64,000 nt of DNA, taken from assembly GCF_002022005.1 (NCBI RefSeq), contig NZ_CP017258.1, positions 992,001-1,056,000 of the forward strand, written 5' to 3'. How positions within the stretch are numbered: position 1 is the stretch's first letter; each line of letters begins with the position of its first letter. A model generated the notes under the pieces. That model was not told the origin of the DNA. It made no database searches and saw only the letters and a list, made by a program, of their open reading frames with translations. The position numbers and the translations under genes were made by a program. Source of the stretch: Campylobacter pinnipediorum subsp. caledonicus (GTDB taxonomy: Bacteria > Campylobacterota > Campylobacteria > Campylobacterales > Campylobacteraceae). Of the stretch, positions 57,521 through 64,000 are shown piece by piece.

Positions 57521-58453
57521 ATGTATAGTTATAAACGCAAAGATTTATTAGGAACGATAGACCTTAGCAAAGATGAAATACTATATTTTTTAGACAAGGC
57601 TAAAGAATTTAAACAGCTAAATCTACAAGATATAAAAAAATCAGATAGTCTAAGAGGAAAGACAACAATAAATGCTTTTTTTGAAAACTCAACCAGAACA
57701 AGAACATCTTTTGAAATAGCAGCAAAAAGACTTGGTGCAGATGCTGTTAATTTTACGGCATCAAGTTCTAGTGTAAAAAAAGGTGAAACTCTAATAGACA
57801 CTATAAAAAATATGGCTGCTATGAAAACTGATATTATAGTCATAAGACATTATAGTTCAGGAGCTGCGATACTTGCAGCAAACAATACAGAAGCTAGTAT
57901 AGTAAATGCTGGAGATGGTCTAAACGAACATCCATCACAATCCCTACTTGATCTTTTTACTATAAGCGAACACAATAAAAAGCTTGATAAAAGCACAACA
58001 GTTGCAATCATAGGAGATATAGCAAGATCAAGGGTAGCAAGATCAAATATATGGGCTATGAAAACATTGGGTATAAATGTAAAACTATTTGCACCTGCCA
58101 TGATGATGCCAAAAGATGCCGAAGTATTTGGTTGTCAAATTTGCAAAAATATGGAAGAGGCTTGTGAAGGAAGCGATGTTATAATAATGCTTAGGATCCA
58201 GCTAGAAAGGTCTGATGGTGATGTTGCATTTCCTAGCTCAAGAGAGTATTCTAAATTTTTTGGATTAAATAAAGATAGAGCAAAATTAGCAAATAAAAAT
58301 GCAATAATACTACATCCAGGTCCAATAAACAGAGGAGTTGAGATAAACTCTGATGTAGCAGATTCTGATTGCTCTGTGATTTTAAATCAAGTTGAAAATG
58401 GTGTTGCTATAAGAATGGCGATCCTTCATACGCTAGCACAAAACAGGAACTAA
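57521..58453 (+). CDS. pyrB: Aspartate carbamoyltransferase catalytic subunit
   Basis: The 310-residue enzyme catalyses the first committed step of pyrimidine synthesis. The carbamoyl-phosphate motif STRTRTSFE (about 57), HPSQSLLDL (about 132) and the later MMLRIQLER and HPGPINRG motifs are present. It is followed 1 nt later by pyrC, so the two successive steps are co-transcribed. No regulatory pyrI gene is present. Confidence 0.96.
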   Translation: MYSYKRKDLLGTIDLSKDEILYFLDKAKEFKQLNLQDIKKSDSLRGKTTINAFFENSTRTRTSFEIAAKRLGADAVNFTASSSSVKKGETLIDTIKNMAAMKTDIIVIRHYSSGAAILAANNTEASIVNAGDGLNEHPSQSLLDLFTISEHNKKLDKSTTVAIIGDIARSRVARSNIWAMKTLGINVKLFAPAMMMPKDAEVFGCQICKNMEEACEGSDVIIMLRIQLERSDGDVAFPSSREYSKFFGLNKDRAKLANKNAIILHPGPINRGVEINSDVADSDCSVILNQVENGVAIRMAILHTLAQNRN

Positions 58454-58454
58454 A

Positions 58455-59738
58455 ATGAAAATAGCTATAAATAATGGACTAATTATAAATCACGATAAAA
58501 CACTCAAAGCAAATGTACTAATAGAAGATGAAAAAATAATATCAGTATCAAATGAAAATTTTGATGCAGATATACAAATAGATGCAAAAGATAAATATGT
58601 GCTTCCAGGGCTTATAGATATGCATGTTCATTTTAGGGACCCTGGGTATGAATACAAGGACGATATTATATCTGGTTCTCATGCAGCTGTTGCTGGTGGT
58701 GTTACAACTTGTCTTCCAATGGCAAATACAAATCCAGTAAATGACAATGCTTCAATAACAAAAGAGATGATAAGAAAAGCTAAAGAATGTGGACTTATAG
58801 ACTTACTTCCAATAGGTGCCATAACTAAAAGTTTAAACGGAAATGAATTAGTTGAAATGGGCGATATGCTTGAAGCTGGAGCGGTTGCTTTTAGCGATGA
58901 TGGCTTACCTGTAAGTAGTTCAAGTGTAATGAGAGCAGCGCTTGAATACTCAAAAATGTTTGGAAGTTTTTGTATATCTCATTCTGAGGATTGTTCGCTT
59001 TGTAGACAGGGTGTTATGCACGAAGGAAAGGTGTCAGCTATTCTTGGGCTTAAAGGGATGGCTAGAGAGAAAGAGGAAATTTCAGTTAGTAGAGATATGC
59101 TTTTAGCAAAACTTACCGGCGGTCATGTTCATATAGCACATGTTAGTTCAGCCTACTCGCTAAAAATCATACAGATGGCAAAACAAGATGGGATAAAAAT
59201 AACCTGCGAGGCAACACCTCATCATTTTACTTTTACGGATGATGAAATTTTGCAAAACAAATACGACACAAATTTCAAAATGTCCCCACCGCTAAGAGAG
59301 ATAAGCGATGTAAAAGCTATAAGAGAAGGGCTAAAAAATGGCACGATAGATGTTATAGCAACAGATCATGCGCCACATCACGATGATGAAAAATGCGTTG
59401 AGTTTGACAAAGCACCATTTGGAATAATAGGACTTCAAACACTCATACCACTAACATTAAGGCTTGTTGATGAAGGAGTTATTAGCCTAGAGCAAATGGT
59501 AGCGCTAACCTCTAAAAATCCAGCAAAAATTCTAAACCTAAAAGACAAAGGTGAGATAAAAGAGGGAATGTTGGCTGATATTGCTATAATAGACCCAAAT
59601 TTAGAATACATATACGATAAAAAATTAAATCGTTCAAAATCAGTAAATTCGCCACTAATAGGCAAAAAGCTAAAAGGTGCAGCTATAAAAACAATAAAAA
59701 GCGGTCGTATAGTTTTTGATTTTTTCAAAGAGTGCTAG
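58455..59738 (+). CDS. pyrC: Dihydroorotase (class I)
   Basis: The 427-residue zinc amidohydrolase closes carbamoyl-aspartate to dihydroorotate. Visible are DMHVHFRDPG (metal ligands, about 58-67), GGVTTCLPMANTNP, HSEDCSL, HIAHVSSAYS and ATDHAPHHDDEK (about 303). It is the long class I type, which in some bacteria is an inactive partner of PyrB, but the metal-binding residues are all present here so it should be active. Confidence 0.94.
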   Translation: MKIAINNGLIINHDKTLKANVLIEDEKIISVSNENFDADIQIDAKDKYVLPGLIDMHVHFRDPGYEYKDDIISGSHAAVAGGVTTCLPMANTNPVNDNASITKEMIRKAKECGLIDLLPIGAITKSLNGNELVEMGDMLEAGAVAFSDDGLPVSSSSVMRAALEYSKMFGSFCISHSEDCSLCRQGVMHEGKVSAILGLKGMAREKEEISVSRDMLLAKLTGGHVHIAHVSSAYSLKIIQMAKQDGIKITCEATPHHFTFTDDEILQNKYDTNFKMSPPLREISDVKAIREGLKNGTIDVIATDHAPHHDDEKCVEFDKAPFGIIGLQTLIPLTLRLVDEGVISLEQMVALTSKNPAKILNLKDKGEIKEGMLADIAIIDPNLEYIYDKKLNRSKSVNSPLIGKKLKGAAIKTIKSGRIVFDFFKEC

Positions 59739-59760
59739 GAAATTCCTAGCACTTTATTTT
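59731..59760. terminator. Terminator after pyrC
   Basis: A perfect 11-bp inverted repeat (AGTGCTAGGAA with TTCCTAGCACT) overlaps the pyrC stop and is followed by TTATTTT. It lies between pyrC and the convergent galE. Confidence 0.85.
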
Positions 59761-59808
59761 ATAAATTTTAAGTTCAAAAAAGATTTTATACATTTTATAA
59801 CAAAAAAT

Positions 59809-60792
59809 CTATATCTTTCTCTCCCATTCTAAAGCCGTTTTTATAATTAATTCAAGATTATCTCTTTTTGGTTTCCAGCCAGTAAGAGCCTTTATCTTTT
59901 CTGATTTTGCTATAAGTGTAGCTGGATCTCCATCTCTTCTTGGATTGTCAAGAACACTAAAATCAACCCCACTAACATCTTTTACCTTATTTATAACCTC
60001 TTTTACACTAAAACCTTTACCGTATCCAACATTAAAAATCTCACTTGAATTGTTTTGTATATATTCTAAAGCACTAAGATGAGCATCAGCCAAGTCATTT
60101 ACGTGGATATAGTCCCTTATACAAGTGCCATCTTTGGTATCATAATCACTTCCAAATATAGCCATATTATCTCGTTTTTTTAGAGCTGTTTGTGTTGCTA
60201 TTTTTATAAGGTGTGTCGCATTTGGATAGTTTTGTCCGAGCAAACCATCCTCATCAGCACCCGCAACATTAAAATACCTTAAAATAGCAAATCTGAAATT
60301 TTTATTTGAAACAGCGTAATCTTGTATAATTTTTTCACTCATTAACTTACTCATACCGTATGGATTTATAGGCAAAGTATTGTCTCTTTCGCCTACTTCA
60401 GAGACATCTGGTTCTCCATAAACAGCCGCAGTTGAACTAAATACAAATTTATCCACGCCAAATTCCTTACAATACCTTAAAATTTTAGCAACATTTGCTG
60501 TATTGTTAAGATAATATTTAAGTGGATCTTTTGTGCTTTCAAAAACCTCTATAAAGGCAGCAAAATGAATAATCGCATCAAATTTACCTTTGGTAAAAAT
60601 TTCACTCAAATCATCTTCCAAACTTGCCTTTATAAAATCAAACTTTCCAACACTAAGCAAAGTATCAATAGCTTTTTTTGAACCTTTTGATAAATTGTCT
60701 ATCACAGTAATATTGTGCTTATTTTCTTTTAAAAAAGCCTTTAAAGTATGGCTTCCTATATACCCTGCCCCGCCTGTTATTAATATATTCAT
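59809..60792 (-). CDS. galE: UDP-glucose 4-epimerase
   Basis: The 327-residue extended short-chain dehydrogenase has the NAD motif GGAGYIGSH (7-15), the catalytic Ser in SSTAAVYG and Tyr-x3-Lys in YGMSK (about 146). It interconverts UDP-Glc and UDP-Gal, and in Campylobacter often UDP-GlcNAc/GalNAc for LOS and glycoprotein glycans. It is 11 nt downstream of the thiamine gene remnants on the same strand, so it may be partly driven by the TPP-controlled promoter. AAAAGGA precedes the ATG. Confidence 0.95.
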   Translation of the reverse strand: MNILITGGAGYIGSHTLKAFLKENKHNITVIDNLSKGSKKAIDTLLSVGKFDFIKASLEDDLSEIFTKGKFDAIIHFAAFIEVFESTKDPLKYYLNNTANVAKILRYCKEFGVDKFVFSSTAAVYGEPDVSEVGERDNTLPINPYGMSKLMSEKIIQDYAVSNKNFRFAILRYFNVAGADEDGLLGQNYPNATHLIKIATQTALKKRDNMAIFGSDYDTKDGTCIRDYIHVNDLADAHLSALEYIQNNSSEIFNVGYGKGFSVKEVINKVKDVSGVDFSVLDNPRRDGDPATLIAKSEKIKALTGWKPKRDNLELIIKTALEWERKI

Positions 60793-60803
60793 TACTATCC
60801 TTT

Positions 60804-61018
60804 TTAAATTCTATCAAGTATGCATCTCATCATACAAGCACCATTTGCTTTTGCTTGCATAATAATATCTAAATTTTCAAAGTTTATTCCACCTATTGCA
60901 TATACTTTTATCTTGCTATTTTGACAAATTTTTTCTAAAAACTCAACCCCTCTTGGGTTTTCATCTTTATGACTTTTAGTATCAAATATATGACCAACTA
61001 TCACATAATCAACACCAC
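60804..61018 (-). pseudogene. C-terminal remnant of thiE/tenI-like gene
   Basis: About 70 codons remain: CGVDYVIVGHIFDTKSH, RGVEFLEKIC, VYAIGGINFEN and AKANGACMM are the last part of the thiamine-phosphate-synthase/TenI barrel with its phosphate-binding GGI and GA turns. The first two thirds are missing. Upstream it runs directly into the start of thiG in another frame, which shows a deletion that removed the rest of thiG, any thiH and most of thiE. Confidence 0.8.
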
Positions 61019-61222
61019 AAGAATGATAGTTATACCTTTTGGTATATAATCAAGTATATTATCACTGCCTCCATCATCAACTCTTCTTAAAGCAAGTGTT
61101 ACCATTTGAGCTTTTGCTTCGTTTATCGCAGCATTTAATAAACCCAAAGAAAACTTACCCGAACCAAGAATAAATCTAGATTTAAACTCATACTCTCCTA
61201 TTTTTAAAATATCATCATTCAC
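61001..61222 (-). pseudogene. thiG: N-terminal remnant of thiG (thiazole synthase)
   Basis: The first 62 codons are standard ThiG: IGEYEFKSRFILGSGKFS near the start, and MVTLALRRVDDGG, where the third residue group starts the barrel. It should continue GITIILPNTSGA but after GITII the frame leads into thiE sequence and stops within about eight codons. The active-site Lys and most of the barrel are absent, so no thiazole synthase can be made from this locus. Confidence 0.85.
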
Positions 61223-61224
61223 TT

Positions 61225-61832
61225 TTATCCCCTTTCAAGCGATAATTTTAGTATCAAATTAGCCATATTTCCGGCACATATACTAACCCTAGGACTCATA
61301 ACGCCGATACTCATATCACTAACTCCATCACCACAAAGATAGAAATTTTCATTTATCTTTTTTGTTTTTATATCACCATCCAAGCCTGACATTCCACTAC
61401 TAGCGATAATTAGTGAATTTTTGAAACTTAACAATACATAATTTGTCAAAAATGCCTTTTGAGAAGCATCATCAAATGCTTCACAAATAATATCAAATCC
61501 ACTTAAAATTTCTTTTGCATTTTCTTGTGTTATTTTTTGATTAATATCATCTACACAAACATCATCAATTTCAGTTAATACACTTTTTAAAGCCTTGACT
61601 TTTGGCATACCAAGATGTTTTTTAAAATAATATTGTCTATTTAAATTGCTTTGTTCAACAATATCAAAATCAACAATGCTAAGATTTTAAGACCCGAACG
61701 AACAAGCATGACAGCTAAATTTGAGCCTATGCCACCAGCACCGCAAATTATTATTTTTTGTCTATTTAAAAGATACTCATCAACACTTTTGTTTAAAAAA
61801 TCATCTTCTATTTTTCCATTGATAACTAACAT
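61225..61832 (-). pseudogene. thiF: ThiF-type sulfur-carrier adenylyltransferase, frameshifted, with ThiS-like start
   Basis: The first frame (61832-61641) begins like ThiS (MLVINGKIEDDF..SVDEYL) and passes at once into the ThiF nucleotide motif IIICGAGGIGSNLAVMLVRSG. The frame then breaks at a four-A tract (T4 at 61684-61687); adding one A restores GLKNLSIVDFDIVEQSNLNRQYY, the conserved ThiF stretch. The second frame (61608-61225) continues GMPKVKAL to the end. The short ThiS-like piece suggests an older deletion that fused thiS to thiF, removing the ThiS C-terminal Gly-Gly sulfur carrier. Both lesions would block sulfur transfer to the thiazole. Confidence 0.8.
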
Positions 61833-61866
61833 ATTAGCTCTTTTTAGATTATTTGTATCAGCAGAT

Positions 61867-61955
61867 GAGAGATCTTCCTACGGTGGCATTACCCACTTCA
61901 GGTTTTAAGGGTTTAAGGTAAAAACCTATTCTCAGCCTAAGCTCCCCTGATACTA
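61867..61955 (-). promoter_or_regulatory. TPP riboswitch (THI element)
   Basis: On the minus strand the conserved THI box parts appear in order: GGGGAGC...GCTGAGA, an ACCTTAAACCCTT-type P3 stem, AACCTGA, then GGGTAATGCC and CGTAGGAAGA. The element ends about 35 nt before the thiF start codon. It binds thiamine pyrophosphate and turns off the downstream genes. It looks intact although those genes are broken. Confidence 0.93.
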
Positions 61956-62202
61956 TTTATAATTATACAAATTTTTTATTAATTCAAACATCTATTGTTT
62001 AATTTATTTTGTTTTGTATTATAATCATACTTTATTATTTAAGGATATATTATAAGCATAGCGGTTATAAAAAATAAAAACTTCAACCACTTAGCCTTTA
62101 AAAATATAATGTTTTATCTTAATTATATCACAAGAAAAAAATTATAATTTTTCAAACAAATATATTATTTTATAATATTTATTTTGATAGACTAAATAAA
62201 AA

Positions 62203-62208
62203 TATAAT
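62203..62208 (+). promoter_or_regulatory. -10 element of dapD
   Basis: TATAAT lies about 19 nt before the dapD ATG, with GGAGAG as ribosome site between. The leader would be very short, so a further upstream promoter (AT-rich 61956-62200) is also possible. Confidence 0.35.
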
Positions 62209-62226
62209 TTAATTTTTGGAGAGATA

Positions 62227-63414
62227 ATGCTAGAAAATATATCAGAAAATTTTACACAACTATGTAAAAATATGCAAAACTCAGATGGCTATAAAGACCC
62301 TATAGCATTTTCAATAGCAAGAATAACACGTGGTAAGGTTGACAAAAATGCCATATTGTCAGCTGATTATTCTGTTGTAAATTTCAAAGAAAACTTACTA
62401 TCAGCAGCGGCTATACTTTTGGCATTTAAACAATCAGGAGTAAGTCTTGATTTTAGCAAAAGCGAACTTGTGCTGGATTTTACAAAAGATGTAGTTAAAA
62501 AGGCTTGGGAAATTTTTAGTGTTTTTGAAAATGAAATACAAAAACATAAAAATGTGCAGGTTATAAAAGCTGTATTTGATGCGATAAATAAAGATGAAAA
62601 TTCTGACAAATTTAGAGCTGTTTTTATATTTGAAGATGAAAAACCTCAAAGTGTTGAAGTTGTATATCTTAAACTATACCTGCTTAGCCTAAATAAAGCT
62701 CCAATTAGATCGCTTTGTCTTGATGGTGCTTTTGGTGTGTTAAAAAATGTAGCTTGGGACATAAATAACAAGCCAATAGAGCTTGAATGGCTTAGAGAAA
62801 ATGAGATAGAGCTTAAAATGAATGGAGCATATCCAGCCATACTAAGTGTTGATAAATTTCCAAGATATCTAAATCATATCATACCATCAGATAACACAAG
62901 AATACTAGAAACATCAAAAGTAAGAATGGGTGCTAGTTTACATCCAGGAACAACGATAATGCCAGGTGCAGCATATGTGAACTTTAATGCTGGAACAACC
63001 GGAAGCGTTATGGTTGAAGGTAGAGTTAGTAGCTCTGTTATCGTTGGAGAAGGAAGCGATGTAGGCGGTGGAGCATCTATACTTGGAGTTCTTAGTGGAA
63101 CAAATGGAAATCCTGTAAGCATAGGTAAAAACTGTTTACTTGGTGCAAACTCAGTAACAGGAATACCTTTTGGAGATAGATGCATAATAGACGCTGGAAT
63201 TGCTATCTTAGAAGGAACAAAGATATTTATAAACGAAAAAGATAGAAAACTGCTTGGCGATGTAAATCCTGATTTTAAATTTGACAAAGATACTTATAAG
63301 GGTCTTGAACTAGCTGGATTAAATGGTCTTCATTTTAGGCAAAATAGCCAAACCGGACAGATAGTAGCTAGTATATCAAAAAGAGCAATAAAACTAAACG
63401 AGGATTTACACTAA
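62227..63414 (+). CDS. dapD: Tetrahydrodipicolinate N-succinyltransferase
   Basis: The 395-residue enzyme of the lysine/diaminopimelate pathway is of the long Campylobacterota type (E. coli DapD has 274). The second half is a hexapeptide beta-helix: KVRMGASLHPGTTIMPGAAYVNFNAGTTG in two overlapping pieces, VEGRVSSSVIVGEGSDVGGGAS, and GKNCLLGANSVTG. The N-terminal 190 residues form the extra alpha/beta domain. It supplies succinyl-amino-ketopimelate for peptidoglycan and lysine. Confidence 0.93.
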   Translation: MLENISENFTQLCKNMQNSDGYKDPIAFSIARITRGKVDKNAILSADYSVVNFKENLLSAAAILLAFKQSGVSLDFSKSELVLDFTKDVVKKAWEIFSVFENEIQKHKNVQVIKAVFDAINKDENSDKFRAVFIFEDEKPQSVEVVYLKLYLLSLNKAPIRSLCLDGAFGVLKNVAWDINNKPIELEWLRENEIELKMNGAYPAILSVDKFPRYLNHIIPSDNTRILETSKVRMGASLHPGTTIMPGAAYVNFNAGTTGSVMVEGRVSSSVIVGEGSDVGGGASILGVLSGTNGNPVSIGKNCLLGANSVTGIPFGDRCIIDAGIAILEGTKIFINEKDRKLLGDVNPDFKFDKDTYKGLELAGLNGLHFRQNSQTGQIVASISKRAIKLNEDLH

Positions 63415-63446
63415 AATAATTTAAAGGGCTTAAAAAAGGTAAAAAG

Positions 63447-63929
63447 ATGAATGTCGCTATTGTTATGTATGATAAGATGAATTTATTAAGTTTTTCAAAT
63501 GTGCTTAGTTTTTTGCACTCTTTTGATGATATAAATATCAAAACTTGTGCTTTTAAGCAAGAGATAAAAGATGAATTTGGAGTTAGAATACATCCTGATG
63601 TATATGCAGAAAGTATATATGGAGCTGACGTCATCATAATACCAGATGGGATTGGAGCCCTTACACTTCGTTATGATGAGATTTTTTTATCTTGGATAAA
63701 ATCAGCTTCAAAAACACAAATAAAAATCGGACTAAACTTAGGAACACTGATACTTGCCGGTGCTGGTTTTTTACAAGGTAAAGAAGCAAGTATAAGGGGC
63801 GGATACAAAAACGCATTAGGTGAGTATTGTAAAGTGAGCGATTTAAAGGCTTTAAAAAGTAAGGATATAATAAGCGCTAGCGAATGGGCAGATGAAATAA
63901 AAGAAAAGCTATATGAAATTTTTAAATAA
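63447..63929 (+). CDS. DJ-1/PfpI-like protein without the nucleophilic cysteine
   Basis: This 160-residue protein has the DJ-1/PfpI (class I glutamine amidotransferase-like) fold: an opening MNVAIVMYDKMNLL, ADVIIIPDGIGAL, and the nucleophile elbow region IKIGLNLGTLILAGAGFLQGKEAS. Family members read about VCTGALLLAEAGLLDGR there, with Cys as nucleophile; here the position is Asn, so hydratase or peptidase chemistry by that Cys is excluded. Role unknown. It follows dapD by 32 nt with AAAAAGG before the ATG. Confidence 0.75.
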   Translation: MNVAIVMYDKMNLLSFSNVLSFLHSFDDINIKTCAFKQEIKDEFGVRIHPDVYAESIYGADVIIIPDGIGALTLRYDEIFLSWIKSASKTQIKIGLNLGTLILAGAGFLQGKEASIRGGYKNALGEYCKVSDLKALKSKDIISASEWADEIKEKLYEIFK

Positions 63930-63931
63930 TT

Positions 63932-64000
63932 TTATTTCGTATATCGTTTAACATTTTGAAGTTTTTTTATCTCGCCCTCTAATGAAATTTGCTCTTGTTT
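63932..64000 (-). CDS. C-terminal end of a gene running off the window
   Basis: The minus strand is open from the window edge to a TAA at 63934-63932, giving 22 residues (…EGEIKKLQNVKRYTK) that look like the end of a charged helix or coiled coil. The family is not recognisable from so little, and chance cannot be excluded. Confidence 0.35.
   Translation of the reverse strand, partial: KQEQISLEGEIKKLQNVKRYTK

Noticed and set aside
58455-59738. Inactive PyrC partner of PyrB
   Set aside because: The His, Asp and Lys-region metal motifs of active dihydroorotases are all present.
1-64000. CRISPR arrays, insertion sequences, rRNA genes, origin of replication
   Set aside because: I looked for regularly spaced repeats, transposase motifs, rRNA sequence and DnaA-box clusters and saw none that I could support.

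Overview
The window is a stretch of chromosome from a member of the Campylobacterota, most likely the genus Campylobacter. The DNA is very A+T rich. Genes are packed into long co-directional operons with 1-20 nt gaps. Several blocks match gene order I remember from Campylobacter jejuni: fliP beside glmU-coaBC-unknown-uppS-prepilin peptidase-LptF/G-truA; NSS transporters-oadA/pycB-pckA; Rrf2 regulator next to flhA; a thiS-F-G-H-E type cluster. The flagellar genes (flhA, fliP, motAB) point to a flagellated lineage or one recently descended from it. I cannot name the species.

Layout. 1-1022: end of a thiamine-precursor ABC importer. 1066-4323: haemoglobin/transferrin-type TonB receptor (minus). 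4511-14902: one long minus-strand operon with three tandem Na+:amino-acid symporters, the Na+-pumping oxaloacetate decarboxylase OadGAB, PEP carboxykinase and a frameshifted CAP-domain gene. 15555-23308: lactate region with an FMN lactate dehydrogenase (plus) and LutABC plus permease LctP (minus), surrounding a tRNA-Ser with a decayed P4-type integrase and a TraT-like lipoprotein. 23550-29448: RND efflux operon. 29462-31738: fliP-motB-motA, with motA frameshifted in an A8 tract. 31884-41822: housekeeping plus-strand genes, ending in oligoendopeptidase F and an SspB-like protein. 42001-45084: second copy of the TonB receptor, inverted relative to the first. 45121-51567: six-gene respiratory operon. 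51863-59738: metK, an Rrf2 regulator, flhA, pyrB, pyrC and small genes. 59809-61955: galE and a thiamine operon that is falling apart behind an apparently intact TPP riboswitch. 62227-end: dapD and a DJ-1-like gene.

The most interesting system is the operon at 45121-51567. It encodes an exported member of the aromatic amino-acid lyase superfamily that lacks the Ala-Ser-Gly triad needed for the MIO cofactor. It also encodes a Tat-exported fumarate-reductase-like flavoprotein, a tetraheme cytochrome, a NapC/NrfH-type quinol dehydrogenase, a Cache-domain sensor kinase and its response regulator. Read together, the genes suggest that a histidine- or ergothioneine-like compound is split in the periplasm to an unsaturated carboxylate, which is then used as a terminal electron acceptor from the quinone pool. 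The missing MIO triad favours an ergothionase-like reaction, but the substrate is inference.

Decay is a second theme. Four genes carry frameshifts (CAP gene, integrase, motA, thiF) and thiG/thiE are fused by a deletion. Loss of thiamine synthesis fits with keeping a precursor importer. Single-base frameshifts could also be sequencing errors, especially in motA.
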